Translations under genes and position numbers: made by a program
Source of the DNA: Prorocentrum cordatum
Lineage: Eukaryota; Sar; Dinophyceae; Prorocentrales; Prorocentraceae
Length of the DNA: 64,000 nucleotides
Direction of reading: 5' to 3'
Assembly (NCBI GenBank): GCA_963575745.1
Contig: CAUYUJ010022560.1
Span: 1 to 64,000 of the forward strand
Shown here: positions 18,089 through 28,398 of the stretch, piece by piece
How positions within the stretch are numbered: the first letter of the stretch is position 1
How the letters are laid out: every line of letters starts with the position of its first letter
The notes under the pieces: model-generated
The model's input: only the letters and a program-made list of their open reading frames with translations
Database searches by the model: none
Told to the model about the DNA's origin: nothing

Positions 18089-18109
18089 CCGTAGCCATTT
18101 TGGCTCAAG
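18088..18109 (+). other. Exact dinoflagellate spliced-leader (DinoSL) sequence in genomic DNA
   Basis: 22 nt beginning TCCGTAGCC and ending ATTTTGGCTCAAG, matching the DinoSL exon at all positions (D = T). It is followed without a gap by CCAGGCTGGCCCAAG (18110-18124), which matches the leader minus its first seven bases at 11 of 15 positions. A full leader joined to a truncated older leader is the signature of a trans-spliced mRNA that was reverse transcribed and reinserted, described for dinoflagellates by Slamovits and Keeling. No SL RNA gene intron follows, so this is not an SL RNA gene. Confidence 0.9.
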
Positions 18110-18156
18110 CCAGGCTGGCCCAAGATAGCTACGAAATTAGCAATTCAATTCATGTT

Positions 18157-19672
18157 ATGGCTGCTTTGTTGGATGTCCTCCAGGCTGAGCTCGCTGTGTC
18201 CATTGTTCTCGCATTGGTAGCAAGTTTTCTGTCCCTTCCTGTGAGGGTGTTTATCGTGGCTGCTCAGCTGTCTGTCCATGGCGTCATTGTGGCTGTTATG
18301 GGACGTGACTTCAAATCTACGTGTGAGGCGATCTGTGCCTGGTTTTCTCGGTTGCCGGCGTGTGTCTTCAATTGCGCCCTTCGGCTACACCAGGCGGCTG
18401 GTCGTGCTAAACATTCGCAGTTTCGGCTCTTCTTTCCGAGTTTCTGGCAGCGCAGACAGCGGCACCGTCCGACTTCTACTCTACTTGCCGATGCCAAGGT
18501 GTTCACTCCGCAGGCCCCTGTGGTGATCAGCCTCTTCGATGAGCTGTCCAAGGAGGGTGTGTTCTCTGTATCTGAAGGTGATGGTAATTCGCTCCCGATG
18601 ACAGACTATGCGCGTGCTTCGTCTGAGGATGATTGTAATTCAAAAACAACTTGTTCAATTAATGCTCCCCGCTTTCCTCGAGTACGGCATGAGCAGGCAC
18701 TAGATGATGCGCAAAATCAAACCATCGCTGCTTTGGTACATGAGCTGGATATGTTTCGGGCGTCATGTGTTTCTCCTCATCTGTCTGATTTGGTGATTGG
18801 ACGGCGCGGTTACAGAAGACTGACTCGAACCTTCGCGGCCTCGGCTTGCAGTTGGCGCCTGCTATCGAGCGTTCGCTGGACAAACGGCTTCAGCCCAGGA
18901 TGGATGATTTTCCGTGAAGTTCATGGCGGAGGTGGATGACCTTCGCCAACATGTGGAGACCTTCGTGGATGACCTTCGCCAAGATGTGTCTGCCAGGATG
19001 GAGGAACTGGGAGAGTCTCTCAAGACCGACGTGGTGCAAGCCGTGGACACTCTGGGCAACGGGCTCCGCAAGTGGCCCGCGGAAGTGGATGCAAAACTGA
19101 AGGTTTGCTCGTCTCCTGGCCCTTCTTCGACAACGCCCGCCTCGGGCGGGCTTTCTGGTGGCCCTAAACTACCAGGGCAACCAACTACTACTACGTCTTC
19201 TGAGGCGCCGTCTGCAGCGCCGACGGAGGCACCGACGCTAGCACCGACGCCCGCTCCAACGCCTACTCCTGCGCCTACGTCGGCCGCCCAGAAAATGTAC
19301 CATGGCTTCGCTGTTGGGTCCCCTGTTTACCCTGTGGGGCTCAAGGCGAGCGCGTTCAATTTCATGCCTGGGCGTGTGTGTGGTGGGGATGATGAGCGTG
19401 TGCATGTGGTGTTGCCCGACTTCGAGGGCGCCAAGAAGATCATGCCCGACAATCTGGTGGAGGGTTGCGAGGACGACGTCGATCTCTCTTCAATGGATTC
19501 TTCTATGGGCCACTGCTCCGAGGGTGTGTCGACGCAGGGTATGGCAAAGGACTGCGCTGGCACGACAGGCGGTGCCTCCTCCTTTGGCGGGCATTCCTGT
19601 GGCCCTAAATTACAGGGTGCAACTTCTACGCGTTCCAAGGCTGAGGATAGCGCCAGCGCCGTCCGGCCGTAA
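18157..19672 (+). pseudogene. Retrocopied mRNA for an unrecognised membrane/coiled-coil protein, at least two frameshifts
   Basis: The first ATG after the leader in the open frame is 18157 (MAALLDVLQAELAVSIVLAL). Frame 1 holds two or three hydrophobic segments in residues 10-55, then a basic and mixed region. Near 18805-18820 the coding signal moves to frame 3 (TDSNLRGLGLQLAPAIERS). Near 18915 it moves to frame 2 (FMAEVDDLRQHVETFVDDL), which is strongly coiled-coil. A Thr/Pro/Ala-rich linker (APTPAPTPTPAPT) and a C-terminal domain follow, ending at TAA 19672. I do not recognise the protein; a gag-like retroelement protein is possible. The leader upstream supports origin from a mature mRNA. 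No poly(A) tail remains; a TA tract begins 25 bp downstream. Confidence 0.6.
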
Positions 19673-19696
19673 AGCGTGACAAGACGACCTGGTACG

Positions 19697-19703
19697 AGTG
19701 ATA

Positions 19704-19764
<61 letters not shown>

Positions 19765-19773
19765 TATATATAT
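19697..19773. repeat. (TA)n microsatellite
   Basis: TA run downstream of the retrocopy. It ends ATATATATCCGTA, the same junction word as the TA run that precedes the leader at 18088. Confidence 0.9.
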
Positions 19774-20037
19774 CCGTAAGGGCTTCGCCCCCTGCCGCCG
19801 GCCTCCTCTCTCGGAGAATGGGCCATGGAAGAGCTAAGTCATGCTTTGGCGCTGTCGTGCAGCAGTATCGGAACTTCATGCGAGGCCGATTCGCAATCGG
19901 CAAAACCAACTGATCACAAGAGGGATTACCACACAGGGCGATTGGTAAGACGTGTATGGTTTACGAGCTTGGTTACCGCACCTTGGGATTAAAAGGGCCG
20001 AGGGAGTACTCGCAGTTTGGGTTACCACGCCTTGCGA
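19774..20037. other. Unique sequence with a small perfect hairpin
   Basis: GCCGATTCGCAATCGGC at about 19882-19898 forms a perfect 7-bp stem. The word GGTTACCRCRCCTTG occurs at two places. No gene seen. Confidence 0.5.
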
Positions 20038-20713
20038 TGGATGTGCGTGAGGGGTGGCACCGAATTTCAGAAATGTGGCGAATCCCTTGTGTTTTTGCAC
20101 CCTGACCCCGCGGATCTGCGTGAAGGGTGACACCGAATTTCAGAAATGTAGCAAATCCCCTGTGCCTTTGGACCCTGACCCGCGGATGTGCGTGAGGGGT
20201 GGCACCGAATTTCAGAAATGTGGCAACTCCCGTGTGCTTTTGGACCCTGACCCCGCGGATGTGCGTGAGGGGTGGCGCCGAATTTCAAAAATGTGGCACA
20301 TCCCCTCTGTTTTTGGACCTTGACCCCGCGGATGTGCGTGAGGGGTGGCACCGAATTTCAGAAATGTGGCGAATCCCTTGTGTTTTTGGACCCTGACCCC
20401 GCGGATCTGCGTGAAGGGTGACACCGGATTTCACAAATGTAGCACATCCCCTGTGTTTTTGGACCCTGACCCCGCGGATGTGCGTGAGGGGTGGCACCGA
20501 ATTTCAGAAATGTGGCAACTCCCATTTGCTTCTGGACCCTGACCCCGCGGATGTGCGTGAGGGGTGGCACCGGATTTCAGAAATGTGGCAAATCCCTTGA
20601 GTTTTTGGACCCTGACCCCGCGGATGTGCGTGAGGGGTGGCACCGAATTTCAGAAATGTGGCACATCCCTTATGTTTTTGGACCCTGACCCCGCGGATCT
20701 GCGTGAGGGGTGT
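20038..20713. repeat. 73-bp tandem repeat, nine full copies and a partial tenth
   Basis: Units start at about 20038, 20112, 20184, 20257, 20330, 20404, 20477, 20550 and 20623, with a partial at 20695. Each reads GATGTGCGTGAGGGGTGGC ... TTTTTGGACCCTGACCCCGC. Variants recur every four units (a GATCTGCGTGAAGGGTG form at 20112 and 20404), giving a 292-bp higher-order period. Confidence 0.95.
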
Positions 20714-20924
20714 TGATTTCGAGCCCCCCAGCAATTCAGACAACGCGCCCAGGGGGTGCTAAAAAATCCTGTTTGGGCCTCCCCCCCCTTCGCGTGGTCA
20801 ATCAACTAGCTACAGTAACCAGCAAGAAGCAGAACTGTAACACTGGAAACTACAAGCTACAACTGGTACTGGAAACTGCGAACCCGTGCCTCGCAGCCTG
20901 GTGGCCCCACAAAGGGGCCGGCGG

Positions 20925-20960
<36 letters not shown>

Positions 20961-21119
20961 ACAGCCCGAAGAACCCACCATGAATCCCTCATTCCTCGAA
21001 CGCGGTCTGATGATCATAGTTTTCTTACATTTTGGAGTGCCCCGGCATGGCCCTCCGGATGGGTCCTGACGCAGTCGTTTTTATGTCTCTTTCACATGTT
21101 CCACATCATCTTCATCATC
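20714..21119. other. Unique sequence with a short TA/TG microsatellite
   Basis: TA/TG run at about 20926-20960; otherwise nothing recognised. Confidence 0.5.
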
Positions 21120-21136
21120 ATACGTGCCATCATCAC

Positions 21137-21170
<34 letters not shown>

Positions 21171-21180
21171 TTCTTCATCT
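21120..21180. repeat. (CAT)n microsatellite
   Basis: CATCATCATC run; encodes His/Ser/Ile artefact frames. Confidence 0.9.
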
Positions 21181-21279
21181 GCATCGCATCACGATCATCG
21201 ACATCACCCTCGCAACCACCATCACTCATCATCGCCACCTTCTTTATCATCACCATTATCCTCCGTCTACTCCACGCCC

Positions 21280-23050
21280 CCCGTCTACTCCACAGCCTCC
21301 ATCTCCAACTCACTACCCATGATTCGGCAGGCTCCCTCCCGCGCTGAACTTGAAGGCGCCCTCCACAGCCCCCGCCTGCTCCACAGCTTCCGTATCCAAC
21401 ACAACACCCAGTACTCGTCAGGCTCCGTCATCAAGTTGAACTTGAAACCGCCAATCTGTTCCACAGCCTCCGTCTACTCCACAACCCCCGTCTACTCCAC
21501 AGCTTCCGCCGCCAACGCAACACCCAGTACTCGGCAGGCTCCCTCCCCAAGCTGAACTTGAACCTACTGTTCTACTCCACAGCCTCCGTCTTTTTCACAC
21601 CACCCATCTACTCCACAGCCTCCGTCTCCAGCACAACACCCAGTACTCGACAGGCCCGCTCCCCGAACTGAGCTGGAATCTACCACTGTACTCCACAGCC
21701 TCCGTCTACACGACAGCCCCCGTCTAACACACCGCTTCAGTCTCCAACGCAACGCCCAGTACTCAACAGGCCCCCCCCCACGCTGGAGTTGAAGACCCCA
21801 TTCTACTCCACAGCCTCCGTCTGCTCCACAGCCCCCGTCTATTCCACAGCTTTCGTCTCCAACACAAAACCCAGTACTCGACAGGCTCCCTCCCCAAACT
21901 GAACTTGACGACACCATTCTACTCCACAGCCTCCGTCTACTCCACACCCTCCAGCCTACTCCACAGCTTCCGTTTCCAACACAACACCCAATATTCGGCA
22001 GCCCCCTTCCCCAAGCTGAGCTCGAAGACGCCATTCTACTCCACAGTTGCCATCTACTCCACAACCCCCGTCCACTCCATAACTTCGTCGCCAACGCAAC
22101 ACCCAGCACTCGACAGGCTCCTTCCCCAAGCGGAACTTGAAAATTCCATTCTACTCCACAGTCTCCGTCTACTCCCCCCCCGTCTACTCCACAGCCCCCG
22201 TCTCCAGTGCTCAACAGGCCCGTTCCCCAAATTGAACTGGAATATGCCTTTCTATTCCACAGTCTCCGTCTACTCCACAGCCCCCGTCTATTACACAGCC
22301 TCAGTCTCCACCACAACGCCCAGTACTCAACAGCCCCCCCCCCCAAACTGAACTTGACGACGCCATTCTACTCCACCGCCCCCGTCTACTCCACACCCCC
22401 CGCCTGGTCCACAGCTTTCCTTTCCAACGCAGCACCCAATACTCGACAGCCTCCTCTCCCAAGGCTGAACTGGAATATGCGTTTCTACTACACAGCCTCC
22501 GTCTACACCACAGCCCCCGTCTATTACACAGCTTCCGTCTCCAACACAACACCCAGTACTCGACAGGCCCCCTCCCCAAGTTGAGCTGGAAAACGCCGTT
22601 CTATACACCACAGCCTCCGTCTCCAACACAACACCCAGTACTCAACAGGCTCTTTCTCTAAGCTGCAGTTGAATACCCCATTATACTTCACAGCCCCCGT
22701 CTACACCACAGCCCCCGTCTACTCCACAGCCTCCGTCTCCATCACACCACCCAGTACTCGACAGGCCTCCTTTCCCAAACTGAACTCGAATCTGCAATTT
22801 TAATCCACGGCCTCCGTCTACTCCACACCCTCCCGCCTACTCCACAGCTTCCGTTTCCAACACAACACCCAATATCCTCGACAGCCCCCCCCCCCAAGCT
22901 GAAGTTGACGACACCATTCTGCTCCACAGCCTCCGTCTACTCCACAGCCCCCGTCTACTCCACAGCCCCCGCCTCCAACACAACACCCAGTAGTCGACAG
23001 GCTCCCTCCGCACGCTGAACTTGAACATGCCATTCTGCTCCACATCCACA
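21280..23050. repeat. Tandem array of a unit of about 115 bp, roughly 15-16 copies
   Basis: The landmark CACCCAGTACTCGACAGG recurs near 21405, 21520, 21650, 21756, 21870, 21985, 22103, 22207, 22320, 22437, 22553, 22634, 22752, 22869 and 22985. Between landmarks are CCCAAGCTGAACTTGA and several CTACTCCACAGCC(T/C)CCGT sub-repeats. Spacing is about 80-130 bp. Both strands give long open frames from composition alone. Confidence 0.9.
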
Positions 23051-23159
23051 CTCACACAACACACGCAGGCACCACAGACACCCACCGACCCCCCTTTCTC
23101 CTTGGATCTTCCAATAGGACAGAGGGGATCATGGTGGGTTCAGGGGCCAACCTATACAT

Positions 23160-23275
23160 TTATATATGTGTATGTATGTATGGTCATGTGTATGCATATG
23201 CGCAATCAATTAGTTGCCCATGTGTGTAGATGTATGTCTGCATCTATATATGTGTATTTGTATTTGCAGACGCAC

Positions 23276-23309
<34 letters not shown>

Positions 23310-24128
23310 TTTTGTATATGTATATGTATATGTAAATGTATTTGCATATTGCTATTGTCATGACTATGTATACGTGTATGTATATGTGCATGCATTTGTG
23401 TATGCATATGTAGATGTATGTGCATATGCATATGCATGTGTACATGACTATGTGTATGTATACATATACGTATATGCATGTGAATATGTTTACATGCTGG
23501 CGTAGGTGTATGTACATGTTCACGTGTATGTATGTATGTATGTGTGTATGTCTAGATATATGTATAGGGCGATGTGTCTGTATACGTATATGTATTTGCC
23601 TATGTGTATGTACATGTATGCGTAAATGTATATGTATACGCGTATGCATACATACATGTATGATTACATGCATATACATGTTTATGTATAAGTATATGTA
23701 TACATGTTTGTGTAGGTGTATGTATATGTGTATGTGTATGTGTATATGTGCATGTACATGTCGATACACATGTTTAGACATGCGTATATTTATGACTATG
23801 TATATGCATATGTTTACGTATATGTATATGTATATGTACATGTACATGTATATGTATATGCATATGTATATGTATATGTATATGTATCTGTATATGTAAA
23901 TGTAGCTGTAGCTGTAGCTGTAGCTGTAGCTGTATATGTATCTGTATATATATATGTATATGTATAGGCATATGTATATGTATATGTATATGTACATGCA
24001 TATGTACATGTATATGTATATGTACATATGTATGTATATGTTTATGCATCTGCATACGTATACATGTATATCTGTATATGTATATGTTTACGTAAATGTG
24101 TATGTATATGTTTATGTAGATGCATATG

Positions 24129-24160
<32 letters not shown>

Positions 24161-24165
24161 TGGGT
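23160..24165. repeat. 1-kb TATATG/TGTATA hexanucleotide-type microsatellite
   Basis: Degenerate TATATG, TGCATA and TATG words with a short TAGCTG block near 23900-23930. A 273-codon minus-strand frame rich in Ile, Tyr and His is an artefact. Confidence 0.95.
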
Positions 24166-24229
24166 CGGGGGTCCCGAGGGCACAGGGGAACACTGATTTT
24201 GTACACTGCCGGTTTGGACCCGTCGGGGA

Positions 24230-24615
24230 GCGCCAACACGCGTCAAAGGAGGGGAAGAGGGGCGACGAGAGGGCCCAAGAGACGTCTAGGAGGTCTCCAA
24301 GACGGCCCAAATGCGCTCCAAGAGAGACCAATACCGCCCAAGAAGGTTCCGATATGGCCCAACATGGCTTCAAGGCACCCAAGAGGGCCTCAAGACGGCC
24401 AAGAGGTCTTCAAAAGGAGTCCCAGGAGGCCCCTAGGAGGCGAAACGCATTAAGTTCATCGACGTTTTTTATGTTTTACAGAAGGTCTTCCGTGTTCTAG
24501 CTTTTTCATGGTTCCGACGGGCGACCACAGCCCACGAGGCGCCAGGTATCGGCCCAACACGGCTCAAGCGGCTCCCAAGGGGGGCCCTAGGATGGCCCAA
24601 GAGAGTCCCGAGACG
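24230..24615 (+). repeat. CAAGAGG-family repeat array, forward orientation
   Basis: CCAAGAG words with one core-like segment at about 24445-24530 (GGCGAAACGCATTAAG ... TTTTTCATGGTTCCGAC). It runs up to the leader relict. Confidence 0.75.
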
Positions 24616-24620
24616 TCCCA

Positions 24621-24642
24621 TCCGTAACCACTTTGGCTCAAG
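24621..24642 (+). other. Relict spliced leader (two mismatches) with a second degenerate leader behind it
   Basis: TCCGTAACCACTTTGGCTCAAG differs from the DinoSL at two positions (G to A, T to C). It is followed by AGCCGTTTCGGCTCGG (24643-24658), which resembles a further truncated leader (AGCCATTTTGGCTCAAG) at most positions. This marks the downstream sequence as a reinserted trans-spliced mRNA. Confidence 0.8.
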
Positions 24643-24783
24643 AGCCGTTTCGGCTCGGCCGCCATGGCCCAGCAACGGCTCGCCATCGGGCCGCCCAGGC
24701 GGCCCGCTTAGGCCCGCCGCGCAGACGACCCTGTGCGCAACCCGGCCCACAGGCCGCAGCGCGGCGGTTGAGACTGAGACGCC

Positions 24784-25979
24784 ATGTTCTGCTGTCTCCG
24801 GAGCGGCGGCGAGATCCCAGAGTGGGACCCGAACCCCGTGGCGTTCGGCAGCGACATGGAGGCATTCATCGGGACCTTCCAGGGGAGCTTGGTTGCCGTC
24901 TGCATCTCCAAGAATATGCAGGGGATAAGCGGTTGCGCAGGGAAATGCAGGTCCTGAACCAGCTCGGGAAGCACCCCAACATGGTGTCCATGCTGTATTC
25001 GGCCACTTCGTCGAAGGGCTCATATGTAGCGCTCGAGGCCGTGCAGTCAGTCGGCTTCGACCTCGACCGCCTGTTGAAGCAGCATGTGTTCGCGAGGCAG
25101 AGTGTGCCATCCCAGCTGTTCCGAAACCTCATCTGTCAGCTCTGTGAAGCGCTGAGCCCTATGCACCAGCGCCAGATGATCAATGGTGACGAGATCAGCT
25201 ACGTTCCGAAGGACATGACCGCGACGATGTACGACAGTCTCCCAGCTGTTCCACTTCCTCAATAACAATGAGGATGCTGTCATTCTCATGCTGTGCTCTA
25301 GAGTTTGGGTACAGCATGATCACGAGTACACACACACACACGCGTCAAGTCGGGCAATGTGTCGGTCACCTCAAACTGCGGCGCGAAGCTGATTGACATG
25401 GTCATCGCCAGCAATATTGCCACACCAAAGCAGCATTGTGTATGGCACTCCAAGCAGTGCCGTGCGCCAGACATGTGCTGGGGTTCTTCCGAGCACGGCC
25501 CTAAGGTTGACACTTGGGGCTTGGGCCTCATCATGCGCCAGATCCACCCATTCCAACGAGACCTCGTCGACGCATCCAAGGAGAATATCGCGACGCGCCC
25601 GAACAGGCCCTCGAAGGCGAAGCTGATGGAGGAACGCCTTCTACTGGCGATGCTGGGGCTGCTCGCGATTGACTCCAGGGATCGGCGGTGCATCGCCCGG
25701 TGCCTGGGAAGCGTCGTCGCGAATGTGCGGGCGGGGGGGCCGCGCGATGGCTGGCGCGCGCCCGCCGTCGACAATGCTGAGGCCCGGAAGTGCCTCTGCA
25801 AGATCGACTTGGAGAAAGCCCTCAAGAGTGGTGGTAGAATCGAGCCATGGGTCTCTGCTAGAATGTTCGAGGAAGCCCTCGATGCCATTGAATCAGAGTT
25901 GCGTATTTTGGGCTTAGGCTTCAAACTGCCAGATTCAAACCGACGGATTCCCGCGTCCACTTGGGTAGGGATCGTTTGA
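24784..25979 (+). pseudogene. Protein-kinase-like retropseudogene
   Basis: From ATG 24784 frame 1 reads FGSDMEAFIGTFQGSLVAVCISK, a glycine-loop and beta-3 region in which the expected VAVK lysine is cysteine. Near 24910 the signal moves to frame 3: RLRREMQVLNQLGKHPNMV (alpha-C), then LLKQHVFARQSVPSQLFRNLI and MHQRQMINGDEIS in place of HRDxKxxN. After about 25265 frame 3 is closed; coding resumes from about 25300 as GAKLIDMVIAS (DFG region), QCRAPDMCWGSSEHGPKVDTWGLGLIM (APE and DxWxxG) and a C-lobe to TGA 25979. A (CA)n run at 25328-25341 interrupts the catalytic loop region. A 15-codon upstream ORF starts at 24664. With the leader relict in front, this is a decayed copy of a spliced mRNA. Confidence 0.7.
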
Positions 25980-26649
25980 TGTGCCAGCAAGTTCTGCGGA
26001 GTAGGTGTTTATGTTCAAAACTTTGACAGCCGCGTTGGCTCCTAGGTGTGGTTGGACAGGGAAGCCTCAGTCTCTGGAAATTATACCGGTGAGTGCTTCT
26101 GTGGGGGTGGGGGGTTCTGGAGGGCACGTGATAGTAGGCGCGGAATTTGGGGAGTTGTGTTGCAGGATTGTTGACGCCGTGGTTGTTCTCGGCGGCGCCC
26201 TTTGCCCTTCTGGTCCAGGCGAGGCCCTGTGTCGACGTTGGCGTGCGAAGGATTGCGTCGTCGGTTGGCCAGGGCAGGAGGCACGTTTGCAAACGTATCA
26301 GATTGCGAGACATACCCAAACCATAGTTGTCCTGAGCGCGCGAAAATATTTCGCGAGCCGAGAGAGATTTGGCACGCCGCCCCAGTGCGATTCCCTTTGT
26401 ATTCGGGCTTTGCGCCGCGGCCGATTGGCTTGCAAGGCAGGGCCAGGTTGGCCCGGGGAAGCGCGTCGACGCCATCCCTCTTCGCGGGGGCCCCCGCCAG
26501 AGGGCGCCGGGGGGGAGCTCAAGAGGCCACCCGCCAGAGGGGCCCATCTTCCTGGGGCCCTCTCCTCTCGGGCCCCCCCCCGATGCCCCCCAGAAGTTCG
26601 GCGCGGGCCCCCAGGCGGCCCGATGGGGGCTCCAAAGGGCCCCCCTTTC
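25980..26649. other. GC-rich sequence between kinase pseudogene and copia LTR, nothing recognised
   Basis: Open frames up to 268 codons exist in several frames without family resemblance. The last 200 bp are C- and G-rich (GGGGGCCCCCGCCAGAGG). Confidence 0.4.
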
Positions 26650-26903
26650 TGATTTCGAGGATGTTCATGTTGGACATATCGCGAGGGGTCTGCTCGAGTC
26701 TCCCGTCCCTGCAGCCCGTTTGGCTCGGCAGTGGGCGGGCGGGTTTCATATTGCAGGCGGAGTGCCGCCCCAGGGCGGCGCGGGTTGGCGCGCCGCCGAG
26801 ATTCATTGCGAAAAGGGTTCGCATCACATTCTTCATTTTATTCACAGACTTACGTCACTGACGACGGTGGCGAGAAGGGCTCCAGGGTGCCCTTGTATTC
26901 AGA
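26650..26903 (+). repeat. 5' LTR
   Basis: Begins TGATTTCGAGGATG and ends GTGCCCTTGTATTCAGA (TG...CA if the last GA is excluded). Followed by TTGGTAGCGAGAGCAGAG, whose TGGTAGC start fits a primer-binding site for the 3' end of initiator Met-tRNA. A 31-bp leader segment is then duplicated in tandem (about 26930-26991). Confidence 0.9.
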
Positions 26904-26997
26904 TTGGTAGCGAGAGCAGAGTTACGACCGCGGTCTACATTGTGGCGATCACGATCGACCACGGTCTACATTGTGGCGATCACGATCGACGACAACA

Positions 26998-28398
26998 ATG
27001 TCGAGTGGTGCGACTACGACCGGAGGAGCTGCTGGCGGCTCAGCAGCACTCCGATTGGACGCCCCATCATGGGACGGAGAGCCCGACAAGCTGCTGGCAT
27101 ACAAGTTCGACGTCGGGCTCTTCGACAAGAGCTATAAGATGCAGGACAGGTACGTGGTGGGACCCCAGCTGGTGAGAGCGCTGGGGGCAGGAACACGCAG
27201 ACTGGCACAGGCGTGCCCAGACATCGACAAGATCGACGAAGTCACCGACGTGGGTAAGCTGACAGGATGGCAACGCGTCTTCGACTTCTTCTTGTCGAAG
27301 CTCGACCTGTCCAACGTGAACGAGATGGGGAACTCAGCGGAGAAGTCCTTCAACGAGCTCCAGCGGGAGCCGGGTGAGGGCTTCCCCGACTGGACGGCGC
27401 GCTGGGAGGCGCACGAGCGCGAGCTCTTGTCGCAGCTGAAGGCGGTGGACAGCTCGGTCGAGGAGGTCATCGCAGCGCCTCTGAGGACGTGGTGGTACCT
27501 CCGCCGACCGCGCCTGAGCCCTGTGGCAAGGGGCGAGATCACCGCTACGGCGGGTGGCGACTACGACTTCGGCAGGACGTACAAGGCGCTGCGCACGAGG
27601 TACCCGCAGGAAGCGCTAAAGGAGATCGACGGGGTCCGCGAGAAGAAGGACAGGCGCGCGGGTCTCTTCGGCGAGGCCGAGGAGGCCGAGCAGGAGGACC
27701 ACGCCTTCGAGGACAGGTCCGAGATCGCGGACATCGTGGACCAGCTGGTGAACTTAGCGGACGAGGAGGACTCGACCCTCTTCGAAGACTCCGAGCTTGT
27801 CGACGACTACGAGGACGGCATCTACGCGGAGTTCAGGCAGCTGGGCAGGAATTTCATCGACGCGAGGGACCTCATCAGGAAGCTCACGGTGGCGAGGGAA
27901 TACTACCCCGTGCTCGCTCCTCGACCGGCGGAGGGACCCCCTCGTCCTCGACAACTACGTGATGGCCAACGCTCTTCTCGTCAAGATGGTCAACGATCTT
28001 CTCGTCAGGACGGTGGTCAAGAACCTGCGCGTGACAGGCCCACCATGAGATGTCTAGCTTGCCGCAAGTTCGGACACCAGGCGAAGGACTGCCCCGAGAG
28101 GACGATGGGCCGCGGCAGGCCACAGCCCAGCGAGATGACCTCGTTTGCGCTTCTAGAGCTCGGCGACCTGGTGCTCCTCTTGGACGGCGTGGGCGGCATC
28201 TGGGCGATCCTCGACTGCGGCGCCACGAGGGGCCTCATCGGTGTGACGATGGCCGAGCACCTCATCTACGACATGGAGGAGAAGCACAACATACTGTTCG
28301 ACGTGGTGGAGCGGACGCGGTACTTCACTTTCGGCGACGGCAGGCGCAAGAGCTCGATGGGCACCATGACGGGTGCCATCTTTCTCGGCGACGGCTAG
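26998..28398 (+). CDS. gag: Copia Gag and start of aspartic protease, closed by an in-frame TAG
   Basis: 466 codons from ATG 26998 (context AACAATGTCG), the first ATG after the leader in this frame. The N-terminal capsid-like region (SWDGEPDKLLAYKFDVGLF ... DWTARWEAHERELLSQL) is followed by an acidic region and an Arg/Gln linker with RSSRQDGQ repeats. A CCHC zinc knuckle comes next (CLACRKFGHQAKDC, 28052-28093), which binds RNA in this family. Protease begins with ILDCGATRGLIG (DCGA in place of D[ST]GA). TAG at 28396-28398 interrupts it, and the same frame goes on with LLIGMDVLG, the protease C-terminal motif. Whether the stop is decay or readthrough cannot be told; further stops in the same frame favour decay. 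Confidence 0.85.
   Translation: MSSGATTTGGAAGGSAALRLDAPSWDGEPDKLLAYKFDVGLFDKSYKMQDRYVVGPQLVRALGAGTRRLAQACPDIDKIDEVTDVGKLTGWQRVFDFFLSKLDLSNVNEMGNSAEKSFNELQREPGEGFPDWTARWEAHERELLSQLKAVDSSVEEVIAAPLRTWWYLRRPRLSPVARGEITATAGGDYDFGRTYKALRTRYPQEALKEIDGVREKKDRRAGLFGEAEEAEQEDHAFEDRSEIADIVDQLVNLADEEDSTLFEDSELVDDYEDGIYAEFRQLGRNFIDARDLIRKLTVAREYYPVLAPRPAEGPPRPRQLRDGQRSSRQDGQRSSRQDGGQEPARDRPTMRCLACRKFGHQAKDCPERTMGRGRPQPSEMTSFALLELGDLVLLLDGVGGIWAILDCGATRGLIGVTMAEHLIYDMEEKHNILFDVVERTRYFTFGDGRRKSSMGTMTGAIFLGDG

Noticed and set aside
20038-20713. CRISPR array, because of regular 73-bp spacing
   Set aside because: The whole unit repeats; there are no unique spacers between constant repeats.
23206-24027. 273-codon minus-strand open frame
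   Set aside because: It is a translation of the TATATG microsatellite (Ile, Tyr, His, Met only).
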